Of a stretch of DNA of 64,000 nucleotides, positions 36,389 through 47,488 are shown piece after piece (position 1 is the first letter of the stretch; each line of letters begins with the position of its first letter). Source of the DNA: Phytophthora hibernalis (lineage: Eukaryota; Oomycota; Peronosporomycetes; Peronosporales; Peronosporaceae); NCBI GenBank assembly GCA_012656075.1, contig JAAKBF010000302.1, positions 1 to 64,000 on the forward strand. Direction: 5' to 3'. A model generated the notes under the pieces. It was not told the origin of the DNA, searched no databases, and worked only from the letters and a program-made list of their open reading frames with translations. Position numbers and translations under genes: made by a program.

Positions 36389-38616
36389 ACTGTCCTGTGA
36401 AAACGCTCCGCCTTCCATTTAAAGCAGACATGCCAGGCTTCGTGAGTTGATGCCGGATTCAACGGTTGAGTAGAAACCGATCAAGCCGAGAACTTCCAAA
36501 TTCACCACCTCCATCAGATCTAACCACTTTCACCGTAATGTCATGTTGGCGCTCGAACTCACTGATAAAGTCCTCAAGATTTCGTTCAGCGTCGCTCTTT
36601 TACGGAGCAAGTAGACACGGTTGTAGTTTGTAGCATGACCTACTATTGTCAAAATGTGCTTGTGACCAAGTCGGTCTGGAGTCATGTTAGTCTTCAAGTC
36701 TACACACAGTGTGGCTCCAGGTTCATCGGTGGGAGCAGACGAAGACGTATCTTCCTTATTCTTGGTACGGCGAGTTTGCTTTGCTTCGGCACAACTCATG
36801 CAGAAATCGACCTTGTTGTTGGACACCACCATGTCGTCGGCAAGTTTCTTGTCGATCATGCGAACGAGGTCCTGGAAATTTACATATTCTAGTCGCTAAT
36901 GCCATTGTTGCAGTGTGGAAGACTTCATCGAGGCAAAGGATGCAGTCCCTTGTTCGATTCCCGCTGACCAAAGGCCATTTGCAGGGATTTCGACACTTCA
37001 GCGACTGTCTTACCAGTTTTGCCCTTGATAACACACATTTGCTTGCCGAACTCGCATGTGTATCCACGCTCTGTCAACTGGGTGACCGAAATTAAGTTCC
37101 GGTCGATTCCGGTCGAGAAATACACATTTTCCAGCAAAATACTATGCTTCTCGCCGTGTTCGGTTGTAGTGATAACGGTGTTTCCCTTCTCAGTAGCGGT
37201 AACGTAATTTCCGTTTGCGACTTGGATCGATAAAAGAGCTGGCTGTATCGCGAAAAGTTGATCGCGATCCGTACACAGATGGTGTGTTGCCCCTGAGTCA
37301 ATTGTCCAAACACTCGTATTTGTCGCGGCACTAGTTTCCCTGAGCCGCTCGAAGAAACCCATACGTGGGCTTCAGTATCTGAGTCCGCAGACACACTTCC
37401 ATCACTTTCGTCAGCGGAGGCAAGATTTGCACTTCCACTCGACGCCAATTGTTTTGCTCGCTCCACTACTGGGCACGTGGCGATTTTGTGTCCAGGCTGA
37501 TCACACACGTGGCATCGAACTTCTCCGCGATTTCCAGGACGTCCAAAGGCGGATAAGCTTCGCTGCTGCTTGGCTGTTGATGACGTTGTGGTGTATCATC
37601 ACTAGTGTTTTGCTTGGTTCGCCATGGTTGATGATCATTATGACGATGGTTGCGGTCATGGCTACGAGAGCCATGTAAATTCGAGTTGCGGTGGTCGCCT
37701 TGGCGATATTTCCGGTCGTCTCGCTTGCTGCCACAACGTCGACCATCACCCTTCAGCTTGTACAGTAGACGCTTCATGCGGTCGGTTCCATGACGTAGTC
37801 GATGGCATCTTCAGGTACTGAAGAAAGGAGTGTCGGTGCTAGCTCAGGGCACGCGTGATGTCCAAACACTTCCATCACCAACCCTCCATGAGGCTCTCGA
37901 TAAAGTTCAGGTAATCCAGGTAGTCACGCCACGAGTCTCCTTCTCGTTTGTTGCATTGCATCTTCGTACTAAGCTCAAGTTGACTAAGCTTGCAGCCAAA
38001 CTCAGCACGCATCGCACGTTTTACCTCAGCGTAGGGCATATTGTCACCATTGTGACGCTGCTGCCACTAAAGGTTCTTGTTGTGGAAGTACCGCGATGCT
38101 TTCTCCTCGAGAAAATTCACAATGACCGATGCCTTCAGTTCGTCGGTCCAGGTGGACCCGTTCACTAGCCCCTCGGTCCGGACAGCGTGTTCAAACTTCT
38201 GCATAAAATTCTGAAAGCCGGCGTCGAGACCCGAGTAAACCTCGTTTCCCTTAAAGGTCGAGCATTGCACGTCTTTGATTTTTAGCTTCTTCGGAGATGG
38301 CGGTGCTGTCTCCATACTAACATCCGACATGGTGGGAGCTCGCGGCACGCGCAGCTAATTGTCTCTCCATCTCTGCGAGTTCATTTTGCAGGTGAAAAAT
38401 CAGCTAAAGCTGGTCTTGCTGTTCCATCGCTTCTTGATCCGATGGGTCGAAGTGGAGGTTGTCGAAGAGGCCTGACAGATTCGTCCTTTGGTCTCCTGCT
38501 TCTTCTTTAAAGCTCTCAGCACCTCGTGCCGAAGCTGTGTCGTCTTGGTCGATGTCGCCTCGCGAGTCGTCGAATTCTTCACTGGTCGCGTAAAGAAGCC
38601 GACCAGTTGGGCTCAT
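34089..38616 (-). pseudogene. Copia Gag-Pol, 5' part: gag, protease, integrase, RT, partial RNase H
   Basis: The gag start is MSPTGRLLYATSEEFDDS at 38,616. A CX2CX4HX4C zinc knuckle (CHVCDQPGHKIATC) lies near 37,470-37,515. The aspartic protease motif is TIDSGATHHLCTD near 37,300. Integrase follows, with C..C (FCMSCAEAKQTRR) near 36,790, the catalytic-core start CVDLKTN near 36,710, and RFHRTVMDSAGAMLWASALP near 36,400. RT has KFDNKGELERFKARLVARGF near 35,040 and the active site LYVDDVVVV near 34,660. RNase H has GSLLWLSTCTRADI and FSDADWARSKDAKSTSGG (about 34,150-34,370). Several frame changes interrupt the frame, so no single polyprotein is encoded. Confidence 0.85.
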
Positions 38617-38620
38617 AACC

Positions 38621-38911
38621 TAATGGGGGCGCACTTGGGAAGACAAGGTGGCTTCTCGTGGTGTGGGGAGTGCACTTGGGAAGCCAATGGGCTCCTTGTG
38701 GTGTGATGCCTCGCACCAGGTAGAATTGAGAATGAAGTAGTTATGGCTAGCTGCAGTATCAAGCTAGCCTAGTATGCGTGGGCGTTGGACCCTCTTGGTA
38801 TTGGTTTCATGGTCGGTGGTCGTTATCGCCGTTTCTGTCGTCACGGGTAACCCAGGTGGTTGCTGGCACCACTGGGTCTGTTGTCAGTTGTGCCAGATGC
38901 GATCTGCAACA
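38621..38911 (-). repeat. Copia 5' LTR
   Basis: Upstream LTR of the minus-strand element; identical ends to 31014-31304 and same length (291 bp). It is followed on the minus strand by the putative primer-binding site and the gag start MSPTGR. The flanking GCGAC at 38912-38916 is the target-site duplication. Confidence 0.92.
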
Positions 38912-39179
38912 GCGACCACGTAAATGTTAGCCGATTTGACGATTTTTAACGTTGAGAACAATCAAACTCAGACCCAAACTCGCTGAAGTACTACATGTAA
39001 CAGCCCTGGCGTTTAGTTAGAGTAGCAGTTTCTGGACGCTAGGCTTTTGCTAGTTTCGAACAACACCACTGAGGAAACCACAAGTGAGGATTGAGCTCAC
39101 CCAAAAGACGGGCATATTTACAATTTTGGCATCTTCGCCATCTTCCTGCAGCATTGAGTATTGCTCATCAAGGAGGCAG

Positions 39180-39440
39180 TGAGCGGTGTTTACTCTGATC
39201 GCCCCGTTAATTTCAAGAAAGCAAGAAGTACTCATAGGCTGGTTTCGCTTTTCGTTCAGCTTTAGATAAACCGCTCAGCATTTCCTTCACGTACCATTTT
39301 TTCGCTTCGCATTGGCCCAAATCTGTACTTTCACCTTCATATCCTCTCGACTGCCTCCGTTGTAAATCGTAGGCTCAAACCTGCCGTTCTTGTGGTTCCC
39401 AAATTGCGTTGTCGTACTTGGTTGCATACCGCAAGCTTTT
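39180..39440 (-). pseudogene. WY-effector C-terminal fragment, decayed
   Basis: The sequence resembles the 3' parts of the effectors at 47,489 and 63,142. Shared stretches include TTCCTTCACGTACCA, GCATTGGCCCAAATCTGTA and GATCGCCCCGTTAA followed by a Lys/Leu-rich tail. On the minus strand this corresponds to the W-K-A-K-R...FVKEML and LQFLxLTGRSE portions. Stops interrupt every frame and the 5' half, including signal peptide and RxLR region, is missing. It lies between the Copia and Gypsy insertions. Confidence 0.6.
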
Positions 39441-39604
39441 ATTTAACCTACTTGTGCAAGTTAATTGTTCAGCGGGCAAATTGGACGTTTTTGTGAAGTT
39501 CACAGTGTAAAATCAAGCACTATATGTACTAACTTTCAGGTGGATACGGCTTAGCATTCTGCTTGATTCGACGCAATGGGGTGCCTTCTCAAGGTGAAAG
39601 TGGG

Positions 39605-39873
39605 CGTTCTGCGTCTTCGGCGTTCGCGGTCGAGGAGTGCCTTGTTCAAGGTAAATTGCAAAGTGATTTGAAAGTAAAATAGAGTTCGTCGCTCTCTACA
39701 GCTCCCTACTGCTCTCCTAGCTACCTAGCTTGCACATCGTCCTTGGCAGCGTCCTTGGTCTCAGCGAAGCGGGGAGGCGACTGATGTATCACATCTGAAA
39801 TCCCATCGGGACTGGGATCTCACACTGATACACATCATCTGGGGGGTAAGCTTCTGGTCTGCGACCCAGAACA
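39605..39873 (-). repeat. Gypsy 3' LTR
   Basis: Partner of 42866-43135. The preceding five bases GTGGG (39600-39604) repeat the right-hand flank, confirming the element boundary. Confidence 0.88.
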
Positions 39874-40133
39874 CTTCCCCTCCGGTTGGAAGTCCCCACC
39901 AACAGGCACTCAACGTCGTCGACGGGTGTTCCGACGTCGACGATGGGGTTATGCGGAGACCATCGCGCTTACATCGGGGTGTCGGCATGCGCAGGACAAT
40001 GTCGGTCGAGTAGTACTGGAGCGTCCGCTTGCAGCGCTGAGTAAGGTTTCCACGTGTTTTCGATAGCCTCGAGTCCGAGTCACTTCCCAGCGACTTGCAG
40101 CTTCATTAAAGCCGACGCCTCGGAAGGCTTCAA

Positions 40134-42654
40134 CTAGATGACCTCCCTGCGAGTGTAGCGCGTACTGTACGTGACCATGGCGACTAGAACGAAATCGTCT
40201 ACAGAGAAATTCGGCGGCCTGGACTTGCTGGCGCGTCGAGCTCGTGCTTGCACGCGCCTGCGATCGCTGGTCTCTGCAATGTCTCGGTGCATAGTGTCCA
40301 GCGCTTCAGCCATCTGAGTCAAGTGTTGCTCTTGAATGGTTTGCAGCGCTGCTGCGCTCATTTCCACCACGTGATCGTCCGAAATATCACCGCGAGTGGA
40401 GTCGTCGGAATCAGCCCGGCAAAAGCTGTAAGAGGGGTCCGACCACCCAGTCTGTCTGATGGCTGTTGGTTCAGCTCTGATTGTACCAACCCGAGCACTG
40501 ATTCTCATTTGGATGGGGAGCCTCCGTTCACTCAGAACCGCACGAAGACATCTTAGGAGCAACCGGTTCACAACTTCGACAGTGCCGTTCGCCCACGGGC
40601 AATAGGCCGTGGTGAAATGGTGCTGAGATTCAAGTGTGCGTGCCAGAATCTTCATGACTTCATTGCAAAAATGAGGCCCTGGTCGGAGAACCACTGCTTC
40701 ACCACGCCAAATCGCTCGAACCATCCCAGCAGAGCAGACGCGCAAGCTGGCGCATCTGCTGCTAGTCTCGGATGCAGTTCAACGAAGCCACTGAAATCGT
40801 CCTTGATCACCAAGATGTACTTCTTCTTCTGCGTGTCTTCGTCGGCAGGTAATGACAGGAAGTCAAAATGGATGACCTCATTTAACAATTCGAGGAGGAG
40901 ATGCCCATCTGCTGTTCGGATTCGTGTACGCTAGCCCATTCGCCAAGAGCTCGTCCACGTGCTGGTCCAAGTACTGCAAATGAGCAGGAGGGTAACGACG
41001 ATGACCGTCGTCCTGAAGGGACTTTACTGCTCCCTCCTCGGTCGTGAGGTCTGCAGGTCCCATTTAGGCCTGGTGCCATAAGCTCTAGCAAGGATAGCAT
41101 CGACGGAGTAGCCGAGCTGCTCCATTACCGGTCTGGACAGCACCATCGTCAGCGGCTCGGTGTCGTCTTCAAAAAGCCAAGCTGGGGTGCGTCATAGCAG
41201 TAGCGGCCCAGCACTTGTGTAAATCTGGATTGAGTCAAACCAGGCCTTCTGCGTTACTGTGAGAGTGTTGCCATCGAACGTGAACAACTATCTCGGCGAG
41301 CACGTCTCCACTCACCGAAACGCCACTGCTCTCCAGACGTGTGACCAGTGAGCGGCTAGCAACGTTCACGTCCGCACCAGAGTCCAACAGCACTCTGTCC
41401 AGCTCCAGGACACCTTCAATTACCGCCTGACAAGTTCTGCCAGCGTCTTCAGACCCGTCCTGCAGACGGAGGGCCTTAATACCTTGAGCTGGCGGAACCG
41501 TGCGAGTGGCCGTCTGGGTGGCGGTACGTTTTCGCGCCATTCGCGAAGAAGCGTCTCGGCTTCGCCGGATTTCAAGGGCAGTCCTTCACACGATGAGCAG
41601 TGCTATGACACTTCAAACATGTCCGTTTCCCGCCTGCGCCAGGCATACCGCCGGCGTTCGACTTCTCTGGAGCGCCTTTCGCGGCTGGCTTCTGACCGCC
41701 GCCGTGCTCTTCCGGACGGCGCAGGCTGTGGTTTCTTGGCATTCGCAGGCTCCATCGCAGGTACTCCTTACAGCTGGCTCGCAGCCACTTGATGAAAGCT
41801 ACCACGTCCTTGCAGAGGGGCTTGTTTGCCTCACGCGCCATCTCGTTCTTGATTGTCCGCTAAAACTCCTCTGGTGAGAGAGTATCGATGAGGTAGTTCA
41901 CAATCTTCTTCGGCTCACCCTTGACCATCCACTCCATGTTCGCCTGTTCCAATACCTGGTACATCTCGTGTGCCAGCTTGGACACGAGTCAGCATCGGTG
42001 AGGCTCACATCCATGCGGAGCTTCTCCTTCATCAGAGCCTTCACCTTGTCGAAATCCAGTTCGCCCACGACCCGACCCTCCCAAAAGTAATCGATCCAGT
42101 CCTTCTCCGTGATGTCGACTAGCGATTTGCAGATGTCAAACATTGCGATCAGGCGTCGACGCTCATCTTCAACACATGCTCCAACGGGCATACGAAAGGG
42201 CGAAAGAACGCTGTTTCCAGGGCTGATAGCTGTCGGCTGTAGGGTTCATAGTCCTTCATGACGCGCTGCTTTTCAAACGCCGTAGACCCTCTGACAGTCG
42301 GCGGCTTTGGCAGAGTCGGCATGGTCTGGACACGCTTCCCTAGTTCTGCTGGGAATACCCGGTCTCTCTCCGAACAAGGCCGCGTGGTATCACCACTGAC
42401 ATCTTCCATGTCTACATCACCCTCACCGCCAAATTCGCGGCGCGGCATCGCGAAAGGGCCGCCAGATGCAGCGTGTAGAACACGTAGGCTGGGCCGTCGA
42501 GCATGTGAGCCGCGTTGGGTGAGAGCATCGGATCCTTCCGGAGCGGTGGGCGCATTCACCGACGGAGGGCTTCAGGAGCAGCAGTGTCGATGGTTTGGGC
42601 GTTAGGGTTCGTGTCCCCGGGGGGTGGCCCGGGTGGCGCTTCTTGTTCCTCCAT
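40134..42654 (-). pseudogene. Gypsy Gag-Pol remnant lacking RT core
   Basis: The start MEEQEAPPGPPPGD at 42,654 opens a gag region that continues to about 41,850 (with LIAMFDICKSLVDITEKDW). A CX2CX4HX4C knuckle (CLKCHSTAHRVKDC) lies near 41,580. The protease motif VLLDSGADVNVASRSLV lies near 41,370. RT begins with RYPPAHLQYLDQHVDELL and ends after ASPPRIVK near 40,880. Integrase follows with VIKDDFSGFVELH, WFSDQGLIF and HFTTAYCPWANGTVEVVNR (about 40,600), and a C-terminal tail with FSVDDFVLVAMVTYS, resembling the GPY/F end. Several frame changes are present. Confidence 0.85.
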
Positions 42655-42715
42655 CGTGAAACCGGCCATCCTTGAGGATCCCGGAAAACGTCGAACAGCT
42701 GAAGCGTCAAATACT

Positions 42716-42830
42716 CACTTGCACAGCGAGGTGTTGGCTTGCACAGCGAGCGTGTTGGCTACACAGCGAGGTTTCCGCGTGTCCGGCGGGAAGTCGGCTT
42801 GCACAGCGAAGAGTCGGCTTGCCCAGCACG
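42716..42830. repeat. Short degenerate minisatellite, GGCTTGCACAGCGAG type
   Basis: Four or five imperfect copies of about 18-22 bp carrying TTGCACAGCGAG or GCACAGCGAAG lie in the leader between the Gypsy 5' LTR and gag. The LTR itself contains related words (AGCTTGCACAGCG), so the run may have grown from LTR-edge sequence. Confidence 0.5.
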
Positions 42831-42865
42831 ACCCAGCAATTAGTACACAGTACTAAAGCTAGCTT

Positions 42866-43135
42866 TGTTCTGCGTCCTCGGCGTTCGCGGTCGAGGAGTG
42901 CCTTGTTCAAGGTAAATTGCAAAGTGAATTAAAAGTAAAATAGAATTCGTCGCTCTCTACAGCTCCCTACTGCTCTCCTAGCTACCTAGCTTGCACAGCG
43001 TCCTTGGCAGCGTTCTTGGTCACAGCGAAGCGAGGGAGGCGACTGATGTATCACATCTGGAATCCCATCGGGACTGGGATCTCACACTGATGCACATCAT
43101 CTAGGGGGTAAGCTTCTGGTTTGCGACCCAGAACA
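42866..43135 (-). repeat. Gypsy 5' LTR
   Basis: Starts TGTTCTGCG and ends CCCAGAACA on the plus strand, next to target duplication GTGGG. It matches 39605-39873 throughout with scattered substitutions. Confidence 0.88.
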
Positions 43136-43199
43136 GTGGGTTTTGATAAAAGGATTGTTTGGGAGAAACTCTGGATTAAAATCCAGAGAATACATTATG

Positions 43200-43650
43200 T
43201 TCATTCATTCCTAAGATTGAATCCCCAGTAACCACGGCCGAGAGAAGTGAGTGTGCTGATGTTGCTGGATGCTCGTCTTTGTCATTGAAAAAACGATGTG
43301 AGCTTTTAAGCGAAATATTTTGAAGTGGTTAGTGCGACAGGAAAATAAATACATGTAGATAGAATAGATTGAAGTTATGGTCAACATCACCCTGCGGCAT
43401 TGAACGTTGTGTTGGAGATTGACTTTCGACGAGCTCCCAAATTCGGAAGTGATTGATTGTTGTGTTATGCAGGTAGTTCTAGCTCCTAGTAACTACTGTT
43501 CGATATGCAGATGATCATTTGCTGGAAGGCCAATCCGTGGACGGTTGCAGCCACTTGCTGCTCGAGCGTTCCCAGCTAGATCCATGGACGGTTGTCAGAG
43601 TTCCCCAGCAGCTTCTGGTGGGCAGCACACGGAAGTTTCGCGTCTTCCAA
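43200..43650. repeat. Duplicated downstream flank of effector pseudogenes
   Basis: Shares long stretches with 46,190-46,378, including AAGATTGAATCCC, GGCC.AGAGAAGTGAGTGT, GTGAGCTTTTAAGCGAAA.ATTTTGAAG and ACATCACCCTGCGG. Confidence 0.65.
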
Positions 43651-43930
43651 CACGTTGCTGCATCGCGTCCTGTCCACACCGATCGCCATTAGCTTCAAGA
43701 ATTGCACGAAGTACTTCTAGTCCGGATCCGCTATTCGCTCAACTCTTGGGAAACCATCCAACCTCAGCATTACCTTCACGCACCAATCCTTTCTTTTCAC
43801 CATGACCAAAACTATACGTTGTTCTTCTGCCTCCGTAGGGAATCAGGGGCTCTTATAGCATTCCGTTCTTGTGGTTGGTTCCCAAATTGTGTCGTCATAC
43901 CGTACTTGGTCGCAAATCAGCCTATTCATT
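43650..43930 (-). pseudogene. WY-effector C-terminal fragment, decayed
   Basis: Paralogous at the nucleotide level to 46,378-46,600: both share GTTGCTGCATC.CGTCCTGTC, TCCGGATCCGCT and CATTACCTTCACGCACCAATC. On the minus strand it gives GLVREGNAEV and LEVLRAILEANG-type remnants of the effector tail. In-frame stops occur and the N-terminal half is absent. The flank at 43,200-43,650 also matches 46,190-46,378, so a larger block including downstream sequence was duplicated. Confidence 0.6.
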
Positions 43931-44133
43931 CGTTTGGTGTGCTCACGCGAGTGAGTTGCTGTAACTGACGTCGGTGATCATCCAGACTAAAACAAACAAA
44001 TCCATTTCTTGACATCCCCGTTTATTCGTCATCATGATGATGGCCAACTTTTGAGCGAGCGCCTTTATTATAGATACCTATCTTGAATGGCTATTTCATC
44101 CACAAACTTGGCCCCCAGCACCCAAGTCGAAGG

Positions 44134-46146
44134 ATGTACCTCTGTTTGCTTATTGCGTTGACCATATCCTCCGTGTTTCGCAGTCTCAACGCCAATGTAG
44201 CGGTGTCATATTCTGAAACGAACGTTGCCAATTTATCCAGTTCGCATAAACTATCAGCTCGGCACGAGGGCGAAGCGAGCGGGGCTCACCGTTTCCGCTA
44301 TCGAGAAGGCCAAAATGTTGTTCTCCTCGTCGACAGCCACCACTGAAAATCTCCAGAAATGGCTCCGCAGCGGCAAAAGGCGGATACAGTTTTCTCGCGT
44401 ATGGAGCTTACCAAAGCTGGGGATCTGTTATTTTATTACCCACAGTTCGCTGTCTGGATCAAGTACGTGGACGATTTGAGTGCCAAGTACCCGGCAAAAG
44501 CGACGGCGGCGATCTCGACACTGACAGCTCAATACGGCGATGACGCGCTGTATAAATTGCTTGAGGCTGCGAAGAAGGTCCGGGGAGAAGAAAGTCTAGT
44601 GAAGAGGCTGCAAGCCGAGCAGATGCAGCACTGGGCTACTGTTGGGAAATCTCCCGACGACGTTTTTCGTCTTTTCGATCTCCAAAAGTCAGGAAGTTCC
44701 CTACTCACGAACCCGAAGTTTACGTCGTGGGCCACGTATGTGGACGATACCAACGCATTGAACCCGAAGAAAGCAACGTCGATGATCCCAACGTTGACGA
44801 CTTACTACCGCGATGATGTACTGTTCAGGATGGTTGATGCTGCCAAGAACTCAGAAGTTACAAAGAGCATTGCCACCAAGTTGGAGGCCCAGCAGCTTCA
44901 GGGATGGCTGACGAGTGAGAAAACACCGGACCAAGCTTTCGTACACATGAGAGTTGGCAAAGAGGGCGATAATCTGATGATGAGTCCGCTATTCAGGACT
45001 TGGGTGAAGTATTTGGACGATTTCAATACACAGTACCCCGCGAAGAAAACAACGATGTTTCATCTTTTCACGAAAAGGTTCGAGGATGAAGCTCTGGCAA
45101 AGATAATCGCTTTCGGAAAGACACTTGACAGTACGAAGGCGGTCGCAACAAAGTTGGAGACCCAACAGATGCAAGTCTGGCTGGCCAGTGGTAAATCATC
45201 GGACGACGTTTTCACGCTGCTGAAACTCGACAAAGCCGAGGAAAACTTCTTCGGCAATCCGCTGTATAAGACGTGGGATTCGTACCTGAACATATTCAAC
45301 AAAGAAAACCCAGGAAAAAGACGAACTTGTTCAAGACTTTGACGACCCACTGCAGCGACAGACCCTTGATCAAAATCCTCGAAGCAGCTAAGAAAATCCC
45401 GAATCTAGAAAGCACTGCCAGAAAATTGCAGACGGAGAAAATCCAGAGTTATTTCGCCAGCAAGAAGTCTCCCGATGAAGTCTTCACACTGCTTGGACTC
45501 AGCGACGCATGGGAAAACGTTATAGGCAATCCGCTGTTCAAGACTTGGCTCGACTACGTGAAAAGGATCGACCGGGAGAATTCGGTGAAGAAAACCGATT
45601 GGTATTTCTCACTTCATAGAAGCTACGGTAATGGTGGAGTTGAATCGATGGTTAGCGAGGCGATGAAAAACCCAAGCACTGAGAAATTGGCTAAAGGTGC
45701 AGACGGGCCAACTGAAGCGTTGGCTCGTCAATGAGAAGCACCCACAAGTTACTTTCAAAAGGATTCTAGGTTTCCCTATGATGAATGGTAATGTTCTTGC
45801 AGATCCACGTTTCAAACTTTGGGCCAAGTATCTGGAAGACTTCAACCAGCGGTATCCCGACAAGAAAACGACTATGCTCGATGGTTTGAGTGACAGCTTC
45901 AACGATCGATGGCTTTTGCGGATGTTTGATGCAGCGAAGAACGTCCCGAGTACGGAGAAACTAGCCACGAACTTGCAAAATGCGCTGCTCAATAAATGGG
46001 TGCGTGCGAAGGAAAGCCCGGATAAACTTTCCGACATGCTCCATGGTGTGGTTACCGCTGATGAAATGATCCAGCGATACATTAAGAAAGCCAACTCGAT
46101 TAGCCCGTTAAGCACCGTTTTAGGCGGTGGCGCCGTGGTATTATAG
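44134..46146 (+). pseudogene. Long secreted effector with seven LWY-like units, frame-broken
   Basis: A signal peptide begins at MYLCLLIALTISSVFRSLNA (44,134). Where RxLR-EER is expected there is only HKLSARHEGEA, so the host-translocation motif is degenerate. The rest is modular. Unit starts occur near 44,350 (LQKWLRSGK), 44,623 (MQHWATVGKSPDDVF), 44,895, 45,169, 45,440, 45,708 and 45,986, spaced about 91 residues, each with W..W/Y positions such as FRTWVKYLDDFN and a repeated Y-motif (AKIIAFGKTL-like). This is the layout of PSR2-type LWY tandem effectors, which act inside plant cells; the host target here is unknown. About 670 residues would be encoded, but the frame changes near 44,268, 44,375, 45,320 and 45,700. 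The stop is TAG at 46,144. The gene opposes the neighbouring pseudogenes in orientation. Confidence 0.75.
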
Positions 46147-46399
46147 TACAATTCGACGTAGACTACTGTTTGCAAACTGTTTGACATACCGGTATATGTA
46201 AAATACATTGTTTGATCCACGAAGATTGAATCCCACAAAGGTAGCATCAACTGCGGCCAAGAGAAGTGAGTGTCTTTGTCAATTGAAAAAAGAACGATAT
46301 GTGAGCTTTTAAGCGAAACATTTTGAAGCAGGAAAGTAAAATAGAAGTTATGGTTAACATCACCCTGCGGTGTTGAAAGTTGCTGCATCTCGTCCTGTC

Positions 46400-46860
46400 T
46401 ACTCCGATTGTCCCGTTACCTTCAAGATGGACACGAAATACTTCTAGTCCGGATCCGCTTTTTGTTCAACTTTGGACAAACCATCCGGCCCCAGCATTAC
46501 CTTCACGCACCAATCCTTTCGTTTCACCTTGGTCCAACACTGTACAGGTACGTTCTCCTTCTGCCTCCGTAGTAAATCAGGGGATCTAACATTCTGTTTT
46601 TCCCAAAATCGTCCCACACGGTTTGCATCGGAACAGCCATCAAGCCAACCGTCCAATTCATGATCTTCGCACTTGTACCAGAATTTCTCCAGTTTCTTGT
46701 AGTTCGATTGGTTCTGCAAAGCAGCAGTCAGCAACGAAAAAAGCAGCAGTCAGCCCTTCCATCAACTTTGGTAATGCTGGATCGGGTAGACTTTTCAGTT
46801 ATCACGATGGTCGCGCGGAGGATCAACAGATTTGCCAAGAAGGCATCGCGGAACGCTAGA
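46400..46860 (-). pseudogene. RxLR/WY effector pseudogene, start codon and RxLR region lost
   Basis: The minus strand reads FRDAFLANLLILRATIV followed by TEKSTRSS, matching the signal peptide of the effectors at 61,049 and 63,814. The start ATG has become a CTAGCG-like sequence. The RLLR...EER section is deleted, then NYKKLEKFWYKCEDHELDGWL and KVKRKDWCVKVMLGPDGLSK continue the WY region. One frame change occurs near 46,740. Confidence 0.75.
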
Positions 46861-47047
46861 GCAACCTAGACAATTGGGAAGTGAAGTCATACTGAAAGAT
46901 GAGACGTAAATATTTCTGTTTGGAAATGATAGAAAGAGTCAACTTTGATCGATGCTTATTGGCTCAAAATAATCGTTAGCGTCAGTTCTATCCAATGGCA
47001 CTGTTTTTAGCCCGAAGTATTAATGATACTGACGTAATACCCGTGAT

Positions 47048-47480
47048 TTATGTCTTTGTTTGTCCCGACAAGAGACTCAGGAGAACGACCACTACCACGA
47101 CTTGCACCAAAATCCACCAAATGACGGTGGACTGGCTCAGCAATTGCTGCCGAGTATTGAAATGCATGTAGAACATCGGGTAAATGTTGGCGAAGGTCTG
47201 CGGGTAATACGTAGTAATTGTCAATAATTGTGAACCACCAACACTTTACCGAGTAGGCGTAAATCATGAAGTGATTTGGAGCAAGGCCAGCTTCACGTAC
47301 GTGATGTTCGTCGTGATCCACGCCGCGAGGCAGAAGCCCACTGCCGCGGCCGAAAGAAATGACTGTTCTGATACTGCAGGGTGTTCAGTAACAGATTCGA
47401 TAGTAAATGACACGAAACAAAGAAGTTGAGCTTGATGAAAAGATTTTCTGGCGAAGATGTAAGGCATGCTAAGGCATTTT
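47048..47480 (-). pseudogene. Unrecognised membrane-protein-like remnant
   Basis: On the minus strand an interrupted frame gives AAWITTNITYVKLALLQ, then SVGGSQLLTITTYYPQTF, NIYPMFYMHFNTRQQLL and a hydrophobic end STVIWWILVQVVVVVLLSL before a short tail GQTKT and TAA at 47,048. The last segment would be a transmembrane helix. At least two stops or shifts interrupt it. I do not recognise the family. It lies directly downstream of an effector pseudogene, and could be part of an older gene into which the effector block was copied. Confidence 0.3.
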
Positions 47481-47488
47481 CGTCGTTA

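Larger units (their letters stand above)
31014..38911 (-). mobile_element. Ty1/Copia LTR retrotransposon with internal duplication
   Basis: Two 291-bp LTRs (31014-31304 and 38621-38911) bound the element, flanked by the 5-bp duplication GCGAC (31009-31013 and 38912-38916). On the minus strand the LTR starts TGTTGCAGATC. Inside the 5' LTR lies GGTTATGAGCCCAACTGG, a primer site like the internal initiator-Met-tRNA sites of other Copia elements. The purine-rich tract GAGGAGGA precedes the 3' LTR. The coding order gag, protease, integrase, RT, RNase H defines Copia. The LTRs differ by about 11 substitutions plus two indels, roughly 4%, so the insertion is not very recent. The internal part is about 2.35 kb longer than it should be because the integrase end, RT and RNase H block is present twice. 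Confidence 0.93.
39605..43135 (-). mobile_element. Ty3/Gypsy LTR retrotransposon with RT/RNase H deletion
   Basis: LTRs at 39605-39873 and 42866-43135 share about 95% of bases and have inverted ends TGTTCTG/CAGAACA, the left one slightly mutated. The target duplication GTGGG is present on both sides (39600-39604 and 43136-43140). On the minus strand the order is gag with zinc knuckle, protease, RT start, integrase. The RT entry motif with SRWASPPRIVK (about 40,880) is followed at once by integrase sequence, so about 1.5-2 kb encoding most RT and RNase H is missing. At 3.5 kb the element is too short and non-autonomous. Confidence 0.9.

Noticed and set aside
39874..40134. Possible separate gene between the Gypsy 3' LTR and integrase
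   Set aside because: Only short frames occur; the position fits the untranslated 3' part of the retroelement.
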